Of a stretch of 28,543 nt of DNA, positions 1 to 7,745 are shown in pieces. Origin of the DNA: a bacterium (GTDB taxonomy: Bacteria > Ratteibacteria > UBA8468 > B48-G9 > JAFGKM01). The notes beneath the pieces were generated by a model. That model saw only the letters and a list, made by a program, of their open reading frames with translations, was not told the DNA's origin and did not search any database. Made by a program: the position numbers and the translations under genes. Every line of letters begins with the position of its first letter. The stretch's first letter is position 1. The stretch spans positions 1 through 28,543 of the forward strand of contig JAKPNC010000092.1 in assembly GCA_029548585.1 (NCBI GenBank). Reading direction: 5' to 3'.

Positions 1-37
1 CGGACGGGCATGTCCTCTCCCCCGGAGGAGAGGAAGA
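1..37. repeat. Dispersed palindromic repeat, left-edge copy
   Basis: This is a hairpin-forming repeat just downstream of the lpd stop codon. The arms CCTCTCC (14-20) and GGAGAGG (27-33) are separated by 6 nt. The reverse complement of 14-37 is identical over 24 nt to 26191-26214. The first 12 nt are the reverse complement of 28402-28413. The element probably continues beyond the window edge. It could act as a transcription-stopping hairpin for the lpd operon, but no U-tract is seen. Confidence 0.75.
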
Positions 38-64
38 AGAAATTAGGAAGATCTTCTCCCTTCG

Positions 65-1378
65 TCAGGATTTTCTTGGCGGCAGGTGCACGCTTTTCTT
101 TGAGACGTCTTCAACCGCTTCCATGATGCCTTCCGCGTATGTGGGATGGCAGAAGAGCACCTTCTCAATGTCTTCTGTCTTCATTCCCCTGCTTATGGCG
201 AGGGCAGAGAAGGAAACGAGTTCGGTTGAGCCTGTGCCGATCATGTGTATCCCGAGTATTTCGCCGGAATCCTGCCTCGCAACAACCTTTACCATCCCGT
301 CTGCCTTCTTCTGGGAAGAAGCTTTTCCGAGGGCGGCATGGGGGAATCTTCCCACTTTTACCTGGATGCCCCGGGACATGGCTTCCTTCTCGGTCATTCC
401 GCAGAAACTCATCTCGGGATCGGTGAATACAGCCGATGGAATGTTTGAATAGTCCATGGAAACATTCCTGCCCGCGATGTTGAGGGCCGCCGTTTCTCCT
501 TCCCTTGTTGCCACGTATGCGTACTGGAACTTTCCGTTGACATCCCCGACGGCGTAAATGTTTTCCGCTCCGGCCTTCATGAACGGGTCGGTAGAAACGG
601 CTCCTTTCTCGAGAGGCAGGCTTATGCTTCCCGTATCGGGTATGTTCGCCTTTCTTCCCACGGTCACGAGGATCTTCTCCTGCTGTATCTCGTCTATGCT
701 CTCTATCCTTCTGCCCGTCAGGATCGATATGCCCCTTTTTTCAAGGTATTTCCTGAGAAGTCCAGTGATCTCCTCCTCTCCGCCCGGGATAAGATTTTCC
801 TGCATCTCGTAGACCGTTACCTTGACGCCGAACCTGTTAAGTATCGACGCGAACTCGCACCCGATCACGCCGCCTCCCACCACCGCTATGCTTTCCGGGA
901 GCTTTTCCATTTTCCATAGATCGTCGCTTGTCAGGGTCCTGTCACTTGTTCTGCATATCTCGGGGGTGCATGGAGTCGCCCCGGTTGCTATGACAATGTT
1001 CTTCGCGGCAATCTCCCTTTCCCCTGCCTGGACGCAATTATTATCCCTTATCCGGGCTTCTCCCCTGATAACCTCTATGCCGTTCTGCTTGAGAAGGAAA
1101 TTCACCCCGTTCCGGAGCCTGATGACCACGTCCGTTTTTATCTCGTTGAGAATCTTCTCCCAGTTGTAACTCACGTTCTTTTCTATCGACCTGAATCCAG
1201 GCTTTTCCAGCTCCGCTGATACAGAGAAGAGCGCTTTCGTGGGGATGCATCCCCTGTTAAGACAGACGCCGCCGATTTCACACGATTCGACCAGGGCAAC
1301 CTTAAGCCCGTATTGTGCACACCTGATTGCGCAGGGATATCCTCCCGGCCCGCCTCCAATGACTATGACATCGTACAT
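65..1378 (-). CDS. lpdA: Dihydrolipoyl dehydrogenase (short form)
   Basis: FAD/NAD disulfide oxidoreductase that reoxidises protein-bound dihydrolipoamide of 2-oxoacid dehydrogenase or glycine-cleavage complexes with NAD+; cytoplasmic. Numbering from the chosen start: FAD-binding GGGPGG near residue 8, redox-active pair CLNRGC (Cys39/Cys44), NAD-binding GGGVIG near 168, second FAD motif IYAVGDVNG near 274, and interface active site HPTYAE (His411, Glu416). An in-frame ATG two codons upstream (1384) is too close to the GGAGGG ribosome site, so 1378 is preferred. The protein is about 30 residues shorter than usual. The missing part is the NAD-domain beta-hairpin normally just before the VGR motif. 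No E1 or E2 subunit gene is nearby. It follows gmhB with a short gap, last in the rpsI-argC-gmhB-lpd series. A mercuric-reductase-like paralogue is less likely. Confidence 0.9.
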   Translation of the reverse strand: MYDVIVIGGGPGGYPCAIRCAQYGLKVALVESCEIGGVCLNRGCIPTKALFSVSAELEKPGFRSIEKNVSYNWEKILNEIKTDVVIRLRNGVNFLLKQNGIEVIRGEARIRDNNCVQAGEREIAAKNIVIATGATPCTPEICRTSDRTLTSDDLWKMEKLPESIAVVGGGVIGCEFASILNRFGVKVTVYEMQENLIPGGEEEITGLLRKYLEKRGISILTGRRIESIDEIQQEKILVTVGRKANIPDTGSISLPLEKGAVSTDPFMKAGAENIYAVGDVNGKFQYAYVATREGETAALNIAGRNVSMDYSNIPSAVFTDPEMSFCGMTEKEAMSRGIQVKVGRFPHAALGKASSQKKADGMVKVVARQDSGEILGIHMIGTGSTELVSFSALAISRGMKTEDIEKVLFCHPTYAEGIMEAVEDVSKKSVHLPPRKS

Positions 1379-1398
1379 TTCCATTCCCTCCGAATAAA

Positions 1399-1977
1399 TT
1401 ACTTACTTTTACCTTCATCCTTTTCCGATGAGTCCTGCCTGATGATTATTTCCGCGGCCTCTTCAAGCCCTGATGCCACGAAATCCGGCCTTGCTTTCCA
1501 TCCGAGAGTTTCTTCCGCCGTACGGGTTTTCCCGGAAAGGACAAGGATGGTTTTCGTCCCGGCCGCCTTTCCCGCTTCAATGTCTATATCTGTATCCCCC
1601 ACGAAGAAGGTTTCCCCGAATATTATCCCTCCCAGCTCTCTCTTTGCCCTTTGCAGAAGTCCCGGACGCGGCTTGCGGCATTCGCAATTTTCTTCGGGGG
1701 CGTGTATGCAGTAATATACGGCGGCAAACACGGTTCCGGCTTTTTCTGCCTCTCGTTCCATCTTCAGGGTAATATCGTTGAGGTTTTCCATGGAAAAGAT
1801 TCCCTTGCTCACCCCGGCCTGGTTGGATATGACCACTATCCTGTACCCGTGGGAAAAAAGCATTCCCAGTCCCCTGAGGGCGCCCGGCAGAAACCTGAAC
1901 TCATTCCAGGTTTTGACGTAATCGTTGGGGGTGAATTGAGAAATAACGCCGTCCCTGTCAAGGAATATCGTTTTCAT
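1399..1977 (-). CDS. gmhB: D-glycero-D-manno-heptose 1,7-bisphosphate 7-phosphatase (HAD family)
   Basis: HAD-superfamily phosphatase of the ADP-heptose pathway, which removes the C7 phosphate of heptose bisphosphate before nucleotide activation; ADP-heptose feeds the lipopolysaccharide core or S-layer glycans. Visible HAD motifs: DRDG (nucleophile Asp7, acid Asp9), SNQAG at 51-55, and GDTDID at 127-132. The GmhB-type zinc loop is present as Cys90, His92, Cys98 and Cys100 followed by RKP. At 192 residues it matches the family. The C-terminal tail is charged. No strong Shine-Dalgarno is seen upstream of this ATG. No other heptose gene lies in the window. The related histidinol-phosphatase domain of HisB has the same fold and zinc loop, so substrate is assigned by family resemblance only. 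Confidence 0.85.
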   Translation of the reverse strand: MKTIFLDRDGVISQFTPNDYVKTWNEFRFLPGALRGLGMLFSHGYRIVVISNQAGVSKGIFSMENLNDITLKMEREAEKAGTVFAAVYYCIHAPEENCECRKPRPGLLQRAKRELGGIIFGETFFVGDTDIDIEAGKAAGTKTILVLSGKTRTAEETLGWKARPDFVASGLEEAAEIIIRQDSSEKDEGKSK

Positions 1978-2092
1978 TTTTAACCATGTCAGCTTTTTAC
2001 TCCGGCAGGAGCAGGCAAGGAAACCGCATCCCCCGCCTCTTATCAGGGGGGGAAAGAGAAGCCGTGGTCTAAAGAAAAAAGCCCGTACCGTA

Positions 2093-3121
2093 TTACATTT
2101 TCCTGAAAAAGGGAAGAGTCTCCTCCATGCCTGTCATGAGGTTCATATTATGCACAGCCTGTCCGGCCGCTCCCTTCACAAGGTTGTCTATAGCGGATAT
2201 CACCACTGCCAGCCTTTCATTGACCAGCTTGATTCCTATGTCGCAGAAGTTTGTGTTAAGTACGTTTTTTACCGCCGGAGACGTCCCGTAGTCCATTATT
2301 CTCACGAAGGGTTCGTCCCTGTAAAAATCCTCGTAAAGCGCCTGGAGAATGCCGGCTTCGGCCGGCTCCCTTAGCCTGGCGTAACATGTTGAAAGTATCC
2401 CCTGGTTGAAAGGAACGAGGTGCGGCACGAATGTCAGAGAGCAATTCTTTCCCGATGCGCGTGAAAGTACCTCTTCCACTTCGGGCGCGTGCCTGTGTTC
2501 GCCTATCTTGTATGCCTTCATGTTCTCGTTGCACTCGGCGAAGATATTCTCCAGCTTGAGGCTCCTGCCGGCGCCTGTAACCCCGCTCTTTGAGTCGGCG
2601 ATCACGGATTCTTCCATGAGCCCCCCCGATGCAAGGGGAAGCATTGCAAGGATTACCGATGTGGGATAGCATCCCGGGTTGGCGACGGTTGAAGACTCGG
2701 ATATGGCTTTCCTGTTCATCTCGGGCAGGCCGTAAACGAACCTGTCCAGGTATTGGGGACAGGCATGCTTCTGGTACCACTTTTCATACGTGGAAAGATT
2801 GCTGAACCTGAAGTCTGCGCTGAGGTCCACGACCTTCTTGCCTAAATCCAGGATTTCAGGCATGAGTTTCATTGATACGGAGTGGGGCAGGGCGAGGAAA
2901 AGGATATCGCAGCCTTCCCCTATCTTTTTCCAGTCGTACTTGTTCTCACACCTCAGGCTGATAAGGTTCTTTGCCCTGGGCATGATATCAGATATCTCGG
3001 GTGTCCCCCTTTCGGGCGATACGAATCCCTGTGTGATGGCCACCCTGGGATGAGACAGGAGAATCTCTACGAGTTTCTGGCCGGCGTACCCGGAGATCCC
3101 GAAAATGCCCGCTCTTAACAT
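2093..3121 (-). CDS. argC: N-acetyl-gamma-glutamyl-phosphate reductase
   Basis: NADPH-dependent third step of arginine/ornithine biosynthesis: reduces N-acetylglutamyl-5-phosphate to the semialdehyde; cytoplasmic. The N-terminus carries the nucleotide-binding stretch GIFGISGYAGQ (residues 5-15). The catalytic Cys151 sits in NPGCYPT, followed by SGVTGAGRS and the conserved FVPHLVPFNQGI with its histidine. At 342 residues it has the usual length of the short ArgC type. The ATG is preceded by a strong GGGAGGG site. It lies between rpsI and gmhB with no other arg gene in the window. A 147-nt gap containing a strong hairpin separates it from rpsI. Confidence 0.96.
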   Translation of the reverse strand: MLRAGIFGISGYAGQKLVEILLSHPRVAITQGFVSPERGTPEISDIMPRAKNLISLRCENKYDWKKIGEGCDILFLALPHSVSMKLMPEILDLGKKVVDLSADFRFSNLSTYEKWYQKHACPQYLDRFVYGLPEMNRKAISESSTVANPGCYPTSVILAMLPLASGGLMEESVIADSKSGVTGAGRSLKLENIFAECNENMKAYKIGEHRHAPEVEEVLSRASGKNCSLTFVPHLVPFNQGILSTCYARLREPAEAGILQALYEDFYRDEPFVRIMDYGTSPAVKNVLNTNFCDIGIKLVNERLAVVISAIDNLVKGAAGQAVHNMNLMTGMEETLPFFRKM

Positions 3122-3144
3122 CTTTCCCTCCCGGGTTCAATCCT

Positions 3145-3183
3145 GCCGGTGCGGGCTCAAAAGGCAGACGATGCCCGCACGGC
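3145..3183. other. Strong hairpin in the rpsI-argC intergenic region
   Basis: Inverted repeat GTGCGGGC (3149-3156) and GCCCGCAC (3173-3180), extendable by a GCC/GGC pairing past one bulged base, with a 16-nt loop. On the minus strand it lies after rpsI and shortly before the argC ribosome site. There is no U-tract, so it is a possible processing site or transcript-end stabiliser rather than a clear terminator. The remainder of 3122-3268 shows nothing recognisable. Confidence 0.55.
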
Positions 3184-3268
3184 CTGGTATAAGGTATTTA
3201 AGAAGAATTGAAACAGAAGCCGGCAATCCATTACTCCCGGCATGTCAGAGTGCACGGTATATCGTCCC

Positions 3269-3676
3269 TTACCTCTTTGTCCACTGGAACCTCTTTCTTG
3301 CCCCTTTCTGCCCGTACTTTTTCCTCTCTTTCATCCTTGAGTTTCTTGTCAGCAGTCCGTACTCCCTGAGCTTGCCGATGAGGGACTGGTCGTACTTGGC
3401 GAGGGCCCTTGCTATCCCGAGCTTCACGGCGTCAGCCTGGCCTGTTATCCCTCCGCCCTGGACCTTTATCTCCACATCGAATTTTTCTTTCAGCCCGGTC
3501 AGCGTGAGAGACTGTATAGCAGCTTCCTGCTGGTAGGAAACGGGGAAGAACTGGTCAAGCTCTTTCTTGTTTATGGATATCTTTCCTTTTCCTTCCTTCA
3601 GCTTGACTATTGCCGTGCTTGTTTTCCTTCTCCCGATTCCTATAAGTTGCTGGACCTGTTGCGTATTCTGCTCCAT
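3269..3676 (-). CDS. rpsI: 30S ribosomal protein S9
   Basis: Small-subunit ribosomal protein whose C-terminal tail reaches the P-site tRNA. Seen: GIGRRKTSTA near the N-terminus, the conserved GGGITGQADAVKLGIARAL block, and the basic tail ending KRFQWTKR, close to the universal SKR ending. The 135-residue length is normal. The start ATG has a GGAGG site 8 nt upstream. Usually rplM (L13) lies directly upstream in an rplM-rpsI operon. Here the upstream 300 nt contains no L13 gene. Instead there is a consensus promoter and a structured leader, and before that xylB. This makes rpsI the first gene of an rpsI-argC-gmhB-lpd transcript. The C-terminal extension MEQNTQQVQQ at the other end is slightly longer than in many S9 proteins. 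Confidence 0.97.
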   Translation of the reverse strand: MEQNTQQVQQLIGIGRRKTSTAIVKLKEGKGKISINKKELDQFFPVSYQQEAAIQSLTLTGLKEKFDVEIKVQGGGITGQADAVKLGIARALAKYDQSLIGKLREYGLLTRNSRMKERKKYGQKGARKRFQWTKR

Positions 3677-3679
3677 AAT

Positions 3680-3710
3680 GATTTTCCTCCGTTATTTTTA
3701 ATGGAATAAC
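3680..3710 (-). promoter_or_regulatory. Hairpin abutting the rpsI Shine-Dalgarno
   Basis: On the minus strand GTTATT and AATAAC (plus-strand 3705-3710 and 3691-3696) can form a 6-bp stem directly before the GGAGG ribosome site of rpsI. It could modulate translation initiation, but the stem is A/T-rich and weak. Confidence 0.35.
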
Positions 3711-3830
3711 CTTTTTACTCGTTTCTGCTCATGCCCTACCGCAACCTGAACTCTTTCCGGGAGCATGCGGCCTCTTTCCCCGGGCTTGCCGGGCTTTGGG
3801 CGCCGGGGCAGATTCCTGCCTGGGGTAAAT

Positions 3831-3971
3831 AAAAAAACGTTGCTTCCGCTTATATCCTTTCCTGACGCTGGAAGTCTCCGCAGGGGCATGTCCGTTTTTC
3901 CAATCACCGTACCATAAGCCCTGGCTGCGGCCCAGAAATCGCAGAAAACGTAATGAAAGGTATTCACCGGA
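3831..3971 (-). ncRNA. Candidate structured leader or small RNA upstream of rpsI
   Basis: Transcription from the adjacent promoter should start near 3971. The RNA can form a stem from the minus-strand sequences at 3918-3930 (CCGCAG, 3-nt bulge, GGGC) and 3878-3887 (GCCCCTGCGG), giving 10 pairs. It is followed by a 7-pair hairpin with one bulge (CTTCC arm at 3870-3874, GGAAG arm at 3843-3847) and, 5 nt later, a run of seven U (3837-3831). This looks like an attenuator or a short RNA of about 140 nt. No known riboswitch, RNase P, tmRNA or SRP signature was recognised. The remaining leader (3677-3830) holds no further clear element apart from the hairpin before the rpsI start. Confidence 0.4.
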
Positions 3972-3977
3972 TTATAT

Positions 3978-4006
3978 ATTCTAAACTATTTTTGAAAGGC
4001 TGTCAA
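3978..4006 (-). promoter_or_regulatory. Consensus sigma70-type promoter for the rpsI transcript
   Basis: Minus-strand TTGACA (4006-4001), a 17-nt spacer, then TAGAAT (3983-3978). The -35 is a perfect consensus and the -10 matches five of six positions. The -10 overlaps the TAG stop codon of xylB, so the promoter is embedded in the end of the upstream gene. It can feed rpsI independently of the division/sugar operon. Confidence 0.7.
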
Positions 4007-5492
4007 ACCTCTCCCTGAGATCAGGATAGAGTTTCCTGTATATGCCGTAATAATCCATGTAAAGAGACGCTTTTTCGCTTTCAGGCGTAAAAACCTCTTC
4101 TTCCCTTACCAGCATCCTGCATGCCGGGACAATATTCTCAAAAACCCCTGAACCTGTTCCGGCCAGGATCGCCGCCCCGTATGCGGGACCTTCTTCAACT
4201 GAAAGCCTTGCAATATTGCAGTTGAAGATGTTTGAGATCATGCGGCACCATTCATCGCTTCTTGCCCCTCCACCGGAGATCCTCACGGTTTCACAGGCCG
4301 ACATGCCGGTTTCTTTCATGATGACGAAAATATCCTTTAGCCCGAAGGCGATGCCTTCCATTACCGCCCTTGCGAGGTGGCCCCTGCCGTGCTTGAGAGA
4401 AAGCCCGAAAAAGACTCCCCTCGCTGCCGGATCAGGATAGGGGCATCTCTCTCCGGAAAGGTATGGCAGGAATATCAATCCCTCGCTTCCCTCCGGCACT
4501 TCTTCCGACATGGAGGCCATATCCCCGTAGGGTATGCCCAGGACCTTGTCCCGGAGCCACCTGAAGGAGCCTCCGGCCGAAAGCATTACTCCCATGAGGT
4601 GCCATTTTCCGGCAACGGCATGGCAGAATGTGTGAAGCCGTCTTCCTCTGTCAGTAAAAAGCGTGTCGGAGTGTCCGAAGAGGACGCCGCTTGTTCCGAG
4701 AGAGAGGGAAAGCAGTCCTTTTTCGACGATTCCGCTTCCTATCCCGCCGGCTGCCTGGTCGCCTGCGCCTGCCACGACAGGCGTCCCTGCAGGGAGCCCC
4801 GTTTCCTCCCCTGCCTTTTTTGAAATCTTTCCCGTTATCTCCCCGGATTCATAACATTCCGGCAGAAACCCGGCGGGGATCCCCGTTTTTTCAAGGATTT
4901 CGGCGGACCATTTCCTTTTTCCCACATCAAGCATGGAGGTTCCCGACGCATCCGATACGTCAGTGGCATAGTCTCCGGTCAGCATGAACCTTATGTAATC
5001 TTTAGGCAGGAGTACCTTTCTTATTCTGGAATAGAGTTCAGGCGAGTTATTCCTCAACCAGAGTATTTTGGGGGCCTGGAATCCTGTGAGTACGGGATTG
5101 GCGGTGATTTCGAATATCCTTTCTGCACCGACCATACCGGTGATTTCGGCGCATTCTTTTCCCGTCCTCTGGTCGCACCAGAGGATTGCCGGGCATATGG
5201 AAGCGCCCGTTTTATCGAGGAAAACAGCCCCGTGCATCTGCCCGGTCAGCCCTACGCAAAGAATGCTTCCCGGATTGATGCCGGCCTTGCGGATGGTTTC
5301 TCCGGTTGACTTTTTAACGGCCTCCCACCATCCTGACGGCTCCTGCTCTGCCCATCCCGGCCGGGGAGTCAGAAGGGGATATCCGCATTCGGATTTTCCC
5401 GCGACCCTGCCGGCGTCGTCAATAAGAACCGCCCTGGCCCCTGTTGTGCCCAGGTCTATCCCCATCAGGTAACGAGATTTGCCTTTTCCCAA
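3981..5492 (-). CDS. xylB: FGGY-family carbohydrate kinase, probable xylulokinase
   Basis: ATP-dependent sugar kinase, most likely phosphorylating D-xylulose or a related ketose for entry into the pentose phosphate pathway; cytoplasmic. Seen: N-terminal FGGY ATP-binding start GIDLGTTGAR (11-20), the xylulokinase-typical GLTGQMHGAV (81-90) and ILWCDQRT (103-110), and the catalytic Asp245 in AGAGDQAAGG. The C-terminal lobe ISGGGARSDEW is also present. The 503-residue length is typical. The start is TTG. A GGAG overlapping the end of the DUF6807 gene lies 6-7 nt upstream, whereas the later in-frame ATG (5465) has no nearby ribosome site. A gap of only 3 nt to the DUF6807 gene suggests translational coupling. 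It is the last gene of the long minus-strand series. Other FGGY substrates (a ketose product of the neighbouring dehydrogenase and isomerase) are possible. Confidence 0.88.
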   Translation of the reverse strand: MGKGKSRYLMGIDLGTTGARAVLIDDAGRVAGKSECGYPLLTPRPGWAEQEPSGWWEAVKKSTGETIRKAGINPGSILCVGLTGQMHGAVFLDKTGASICPAILWCDQRTGKECAEITGMVGAERIFEITANPVLTGFQAPKILWLRNNSPELYSRIRKVLLPKDYIRFMLTGDYATDVSDASGTSMLDVGKRKWSAEILEKTGIPAGFLPECYESGEITGKISKKAGEETGLPAGTPVVAGAGDQAAGGIGSGIVEKGLLSLSLGTSGVLFGHSDTLFTDRGRRLHTFCHAVAGKWHLMGVMLSAGGSFRWLRDKVLGIPYGDMASMSEEVPEGSEGLIFLPYLSGERCPYPDPAARGVFFGLSLKHGRGHLARAVMEGIAFGLKDIFVIMKETGMSACETVRISGGGARSDEWCRMISNIFNCNIARLSVEEGPAYGAAILAGTGSGVFENIVPACRMLVREEEVFTPESEKASLYMDYYGIYRKLYPDLRERFDSLSKIV

Positions 5493-5495
5493 GTC

Positions 5496-6644
5496 TTACT
5501 CCGCTTTTACCTTTGGCGGATATGCAAAATTCAGGTACCTTTCAGATACCCTGCCTTCCTCTGCCGATCCCCCGTGTATGTAAATCCTGTATTCAATGTC
5601 GAGTTCTCCGTATGCAGGAAGGATATATGTGCCGGACCTCTTCTTGTTTCCCGTGAAATCAGCCACGCCAAAAAAATTGGCGGTGAAAAGTCCGTAACTT
5701 CTTATGTGCCACCACGTGGGGTACCTTAAGTTTGACGGCTGGTCGAAAACGGCTATGCCGCATTTCACCCCGTCGACCTGGCCGGAATAGTCGCACCAGC
5801 CCGCTCTCTGTCCCCAGCATTCGTCTTCACCCCTGCCGCCGTTGGAGTTTGCCATGAGGCCTCCCTTTCTCTCTTCCATGGAAGGGGTCACCCTTATACT
5901 CAGGAGTCCTGATTCCTTGGTATCCCTGAATACGGCCTCTCCTTCGGTTGCCCTCAGTATGATCCTGTGGTCTATTATCCTGGAATCTTCGGGAAGGTCA
6001 TAGACAGTAATGATTCTCTCTTCCTCCATGAGCTTTATGGGGTGCCTTACATCTCCCCTCTCTATGAATCTTACCCAGTCGTTGAGGGTATGTATCCTGG
6101 CAAAGACCGGTCCTGATGTCATCTCACGGAAATCCTTGTGAATTGTATATCCGTGTCCTTCCTCCTCCGACCAGTTGTTTATGCCGTTGATGTCCCCGTG
6201 GGATACCCAGATGCCCCTGTGGTGCCTGTGGTCAACCTTCTCGGGATTGCCTGGAAGGGGAGGGGTCCTCAGAATCGACTTGTTCCCTGGACCGAAAACC
6301 GGGAATATAAAAGGCCTCACTATATTTTCAGTGGAGTAGTTGTACGTGGCAAAAAGCTTTCCCCTCACGGATATGTCGACCGATCCCTTGCCCGTGTCGG
6401 AAAGGCTTACCGAACCGGGAGCGTCATAAGTTTTTTTTGCGGAGAACTTCAATTCTGATCCCGGTTCGATGTCCCCGGGCATGAATACCAGGCGGTTTTT
6501 TCCGTCCCGCCCCTTTTCCACCTGTCCGTAGCAGGTCTTCTTTCCGTTCTCCAGCAGGTAATTTCCTTCACCGTCCCATTCCGTCCTGAGGGGAGTCATG
6601 GAAAAAGACCGGTTCTTCCCGTTATTTACGGTTACGCTTTTCAT
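5496..6644 (-). CDS. DUF6807 (PmoA-like) family protein
   Basis: Resembles the DUF6807 family (PF14100), which is named after methane oxygenase PmoA but is not a proven oxygenase; members are frequent in PVC bacteria beside sugar dehydrogenases. The family hallmark HRHHRGIWVSHGDING lies at residues 139-154, followed by NNWSEEEGHG. The rest is rich in beta-strands, including MEERKGGLMANSNG, and ends in EYRIYIHGG. The 382-residue length fits. No signal peptide or membrane segment is visible. The start has an AAGGAG ribosome site. It lies between a Gfo/Idh/MocA dehydrogenase (21-nt gap) and xylB (3-nt gap), implying a role in modified-sugar processing; the reaction is unknown. Confidence 0.8.
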   Translation of the reverse strand: MKSVTVNNGKNRSFSMTPLRTEWDGEGNYLLENGKKTCYGQVEKGRDGKNRLVFMPGDIEPGSELKFSAKKTYDAPGSVSLSDTGKGSVDISVRGKLFATYNYSTENIVRPFIFPVFGPGNKSILRTPPLPGNPEKVDHRHHRGIWVSHGDINGINNWSEEEGHGYTIHKDFREMTSGPVFARIHTLNDWVRFIERGDVRHPIKLMEEERIITVYDLPEDSRIIDHRIILRATEGEAVFRDTKESGLLSIRVTPSMEERKGGLMANSNGGRGEDECWGQRAGWCDYSGQVDGVKCGIAVFDQPSNLRYPTWWHIRSYGLFTANFFGVADFTGNKKRSGTYILPAYGELDIEYRIYIHGGSAEEGRVSERYLNFAYPPKVKAE

Positions 6645-6665
6645 TTGCCTTCTCCTTGTTGTCTT

Positions 6666-7706
6666 TTACAGTCCCGCCTGCCTGTGGCACTCTTCCGTGA
6701 GCCAGACCACCCTCCTTGCACTTTCGGGGGTCACGTAGAGGGGAGCGCCCTTTGTCAGGGTTTTGTAAAGGCTGTCGTAGAAAGCCACCGAAAAATGCAT
6801 CGCGTTATCGGGAACTTTCCAGTATTCTTCTGTCCACTTTATCTCTTCGTTACCGTATGCCCTCTTTTCGGATATAGCCTTCTTCGGGAGGGTCCTCTTT
6901 GGAAGGGATCTGGGATCGAAATGCTTCCACCATATCTCGTTCCAGTTTGCCTTCAGCGCACCCTTGGTGCCCATCATCAGGTACTTTTCTTCCTGTCCGT
7001 ATCCGGCGGCGGAAGTGACCTCTATGTCGAGCAGGGGAGATTTTTTGCCCTTGACGATTATCTTTACGTGATCGTCGGCGTCACCGCATGTGAGGGTTTT
7101 TTCCAGTTGGCAGAAGACCTTGTAATTGTCTTTCTCAGGCAAAAACTGCATGCCGTGATCTATGGCGTGGGGGCACGTGTTATTCAGGGTTCCGCCCTTG
7201 TACTTTCTCAGCGACTGCCAGTCCCATCTCCTGCCGAAACTGTGCCAAGTGATCTTTATCTCCACTATCCTGCCGAGAACGCCGGAATCCATGATCTCCT
7301 TCATTTTGAGGAAAAGCGGGTCGTGCCTCTTGTTCTGGAAGGGGGCAAAGATCTTCTTATTCTTCCTGGCTGCCTTTATCATCATGTCCACGTCTGACAC
7401 CTTGTCTGAAAGGGGTTTTTCGCAGACCACGTTCTTCCCGGCTTCGAGGGCCGCTATCGCGCACTTCACGTGCAGGTAGGAAGGAGTCGCCACGGTTACC
7501 AGTTCTGTTTCCCCGTCCTTGAGGAACTTGTTGAAATCCTTGTAAACCCTGCACTTGAGGTTTTTTTCGGCCTCTGCCCTTCTCTCGTCGTCAGGCTCGC
7601 AAAGAGCCACTATATCGTATTTTTCAGGAAGCATGCCCATACTGTGGCAATGAATATGCATTCCGCTTCTACCGTATCCCGCAACGCCCGCTTTTACCTT
7701 TCTCAT
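6666..7706 (-). CDS. Gfo/Idh/MocA family oxidoreductase
   Basis: NAD(P)-dependent dehydrogenase of the glucose-fructose oxidoreductase/inositol dehydrogenase family, oxidising a sugar or cyclitol hydroxyl to a ketone. Seen: Rossmann motif GVAGYGRSG (7-15), the family CEKPLS signature (Glu96-Lys97-Pro98), and NNTCPHAIDHG near 175-185 supplying the catalytic-region histidine and aspartate. The start at 7706 (346 residues) is chosen because AAGGAGA lies 8-9 nt upstream. A TTG 11 codons earlier has no site. It sits between a TIM-barrel isomerase (39-nt gap) and the DUF6807 gene, so product and partner enzymes are probably linked. The exact substrate cannot be read from the sequence. Confidence 0.88.
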   Translation of the reverse strand: MRKVKAGVAGYGRSGMHIHCHSMGMLPEKYDIVALCEPDDERRAEAEKNLKCRVYKDFNKFLKDGETELVTVATPSYLHVKCAIAALEAGKNVVCEKPLSDKVSDVDMMIKAARKNKKIFAPFQNKRHDPLFLKMKEIMDSGVLGRIVEIKITWHSFGRRWDWQSLRKYKGGTLNNTCPHAIDHGMQFLPEKDNYKVFCQLEKTLTCGDADDHVKIIVKGKKSPLLDIEVTSAAGYGQEEKYLMMGTKGALKANWNEIWWKHFDPRSLPKRTLPKKAISEKRAYGNEEIKWTEEYWKVPDNAMHFSVAFYDSLYKTLTKGAPLYVTPESARRVVWLTEECHRQAGL

Positions 7707-7745
7707 CTTATTCTCTCCTTTTTCTTTCTCTTTTGCCAACGTTCT

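Noticed and set aside
3134..3143. GGTTCAATCC, tRNA T-loop-like
   Set aside because: The flanking bases do not form a T-stem, and no D-arm, anticodon arm or acceptor stem is found around it.
3698..3967. An 89-codon minus-strand open frame before rpsI, possibly an L13 remnant
   Set aside because: It would start with GTG only about 4 nt after the predicted transcript start without a ribosome site. It shows no L13 N-terminal or core motifs, and its region folds as a structured leader. It is kept only as part of a finding.
6645..7397. A 250-codon plus-strand open frame
   Set aside because: Antisense to the Gfo/Idh/MocA gene with clear family motifs; no ribosome site and no recognisable domain.
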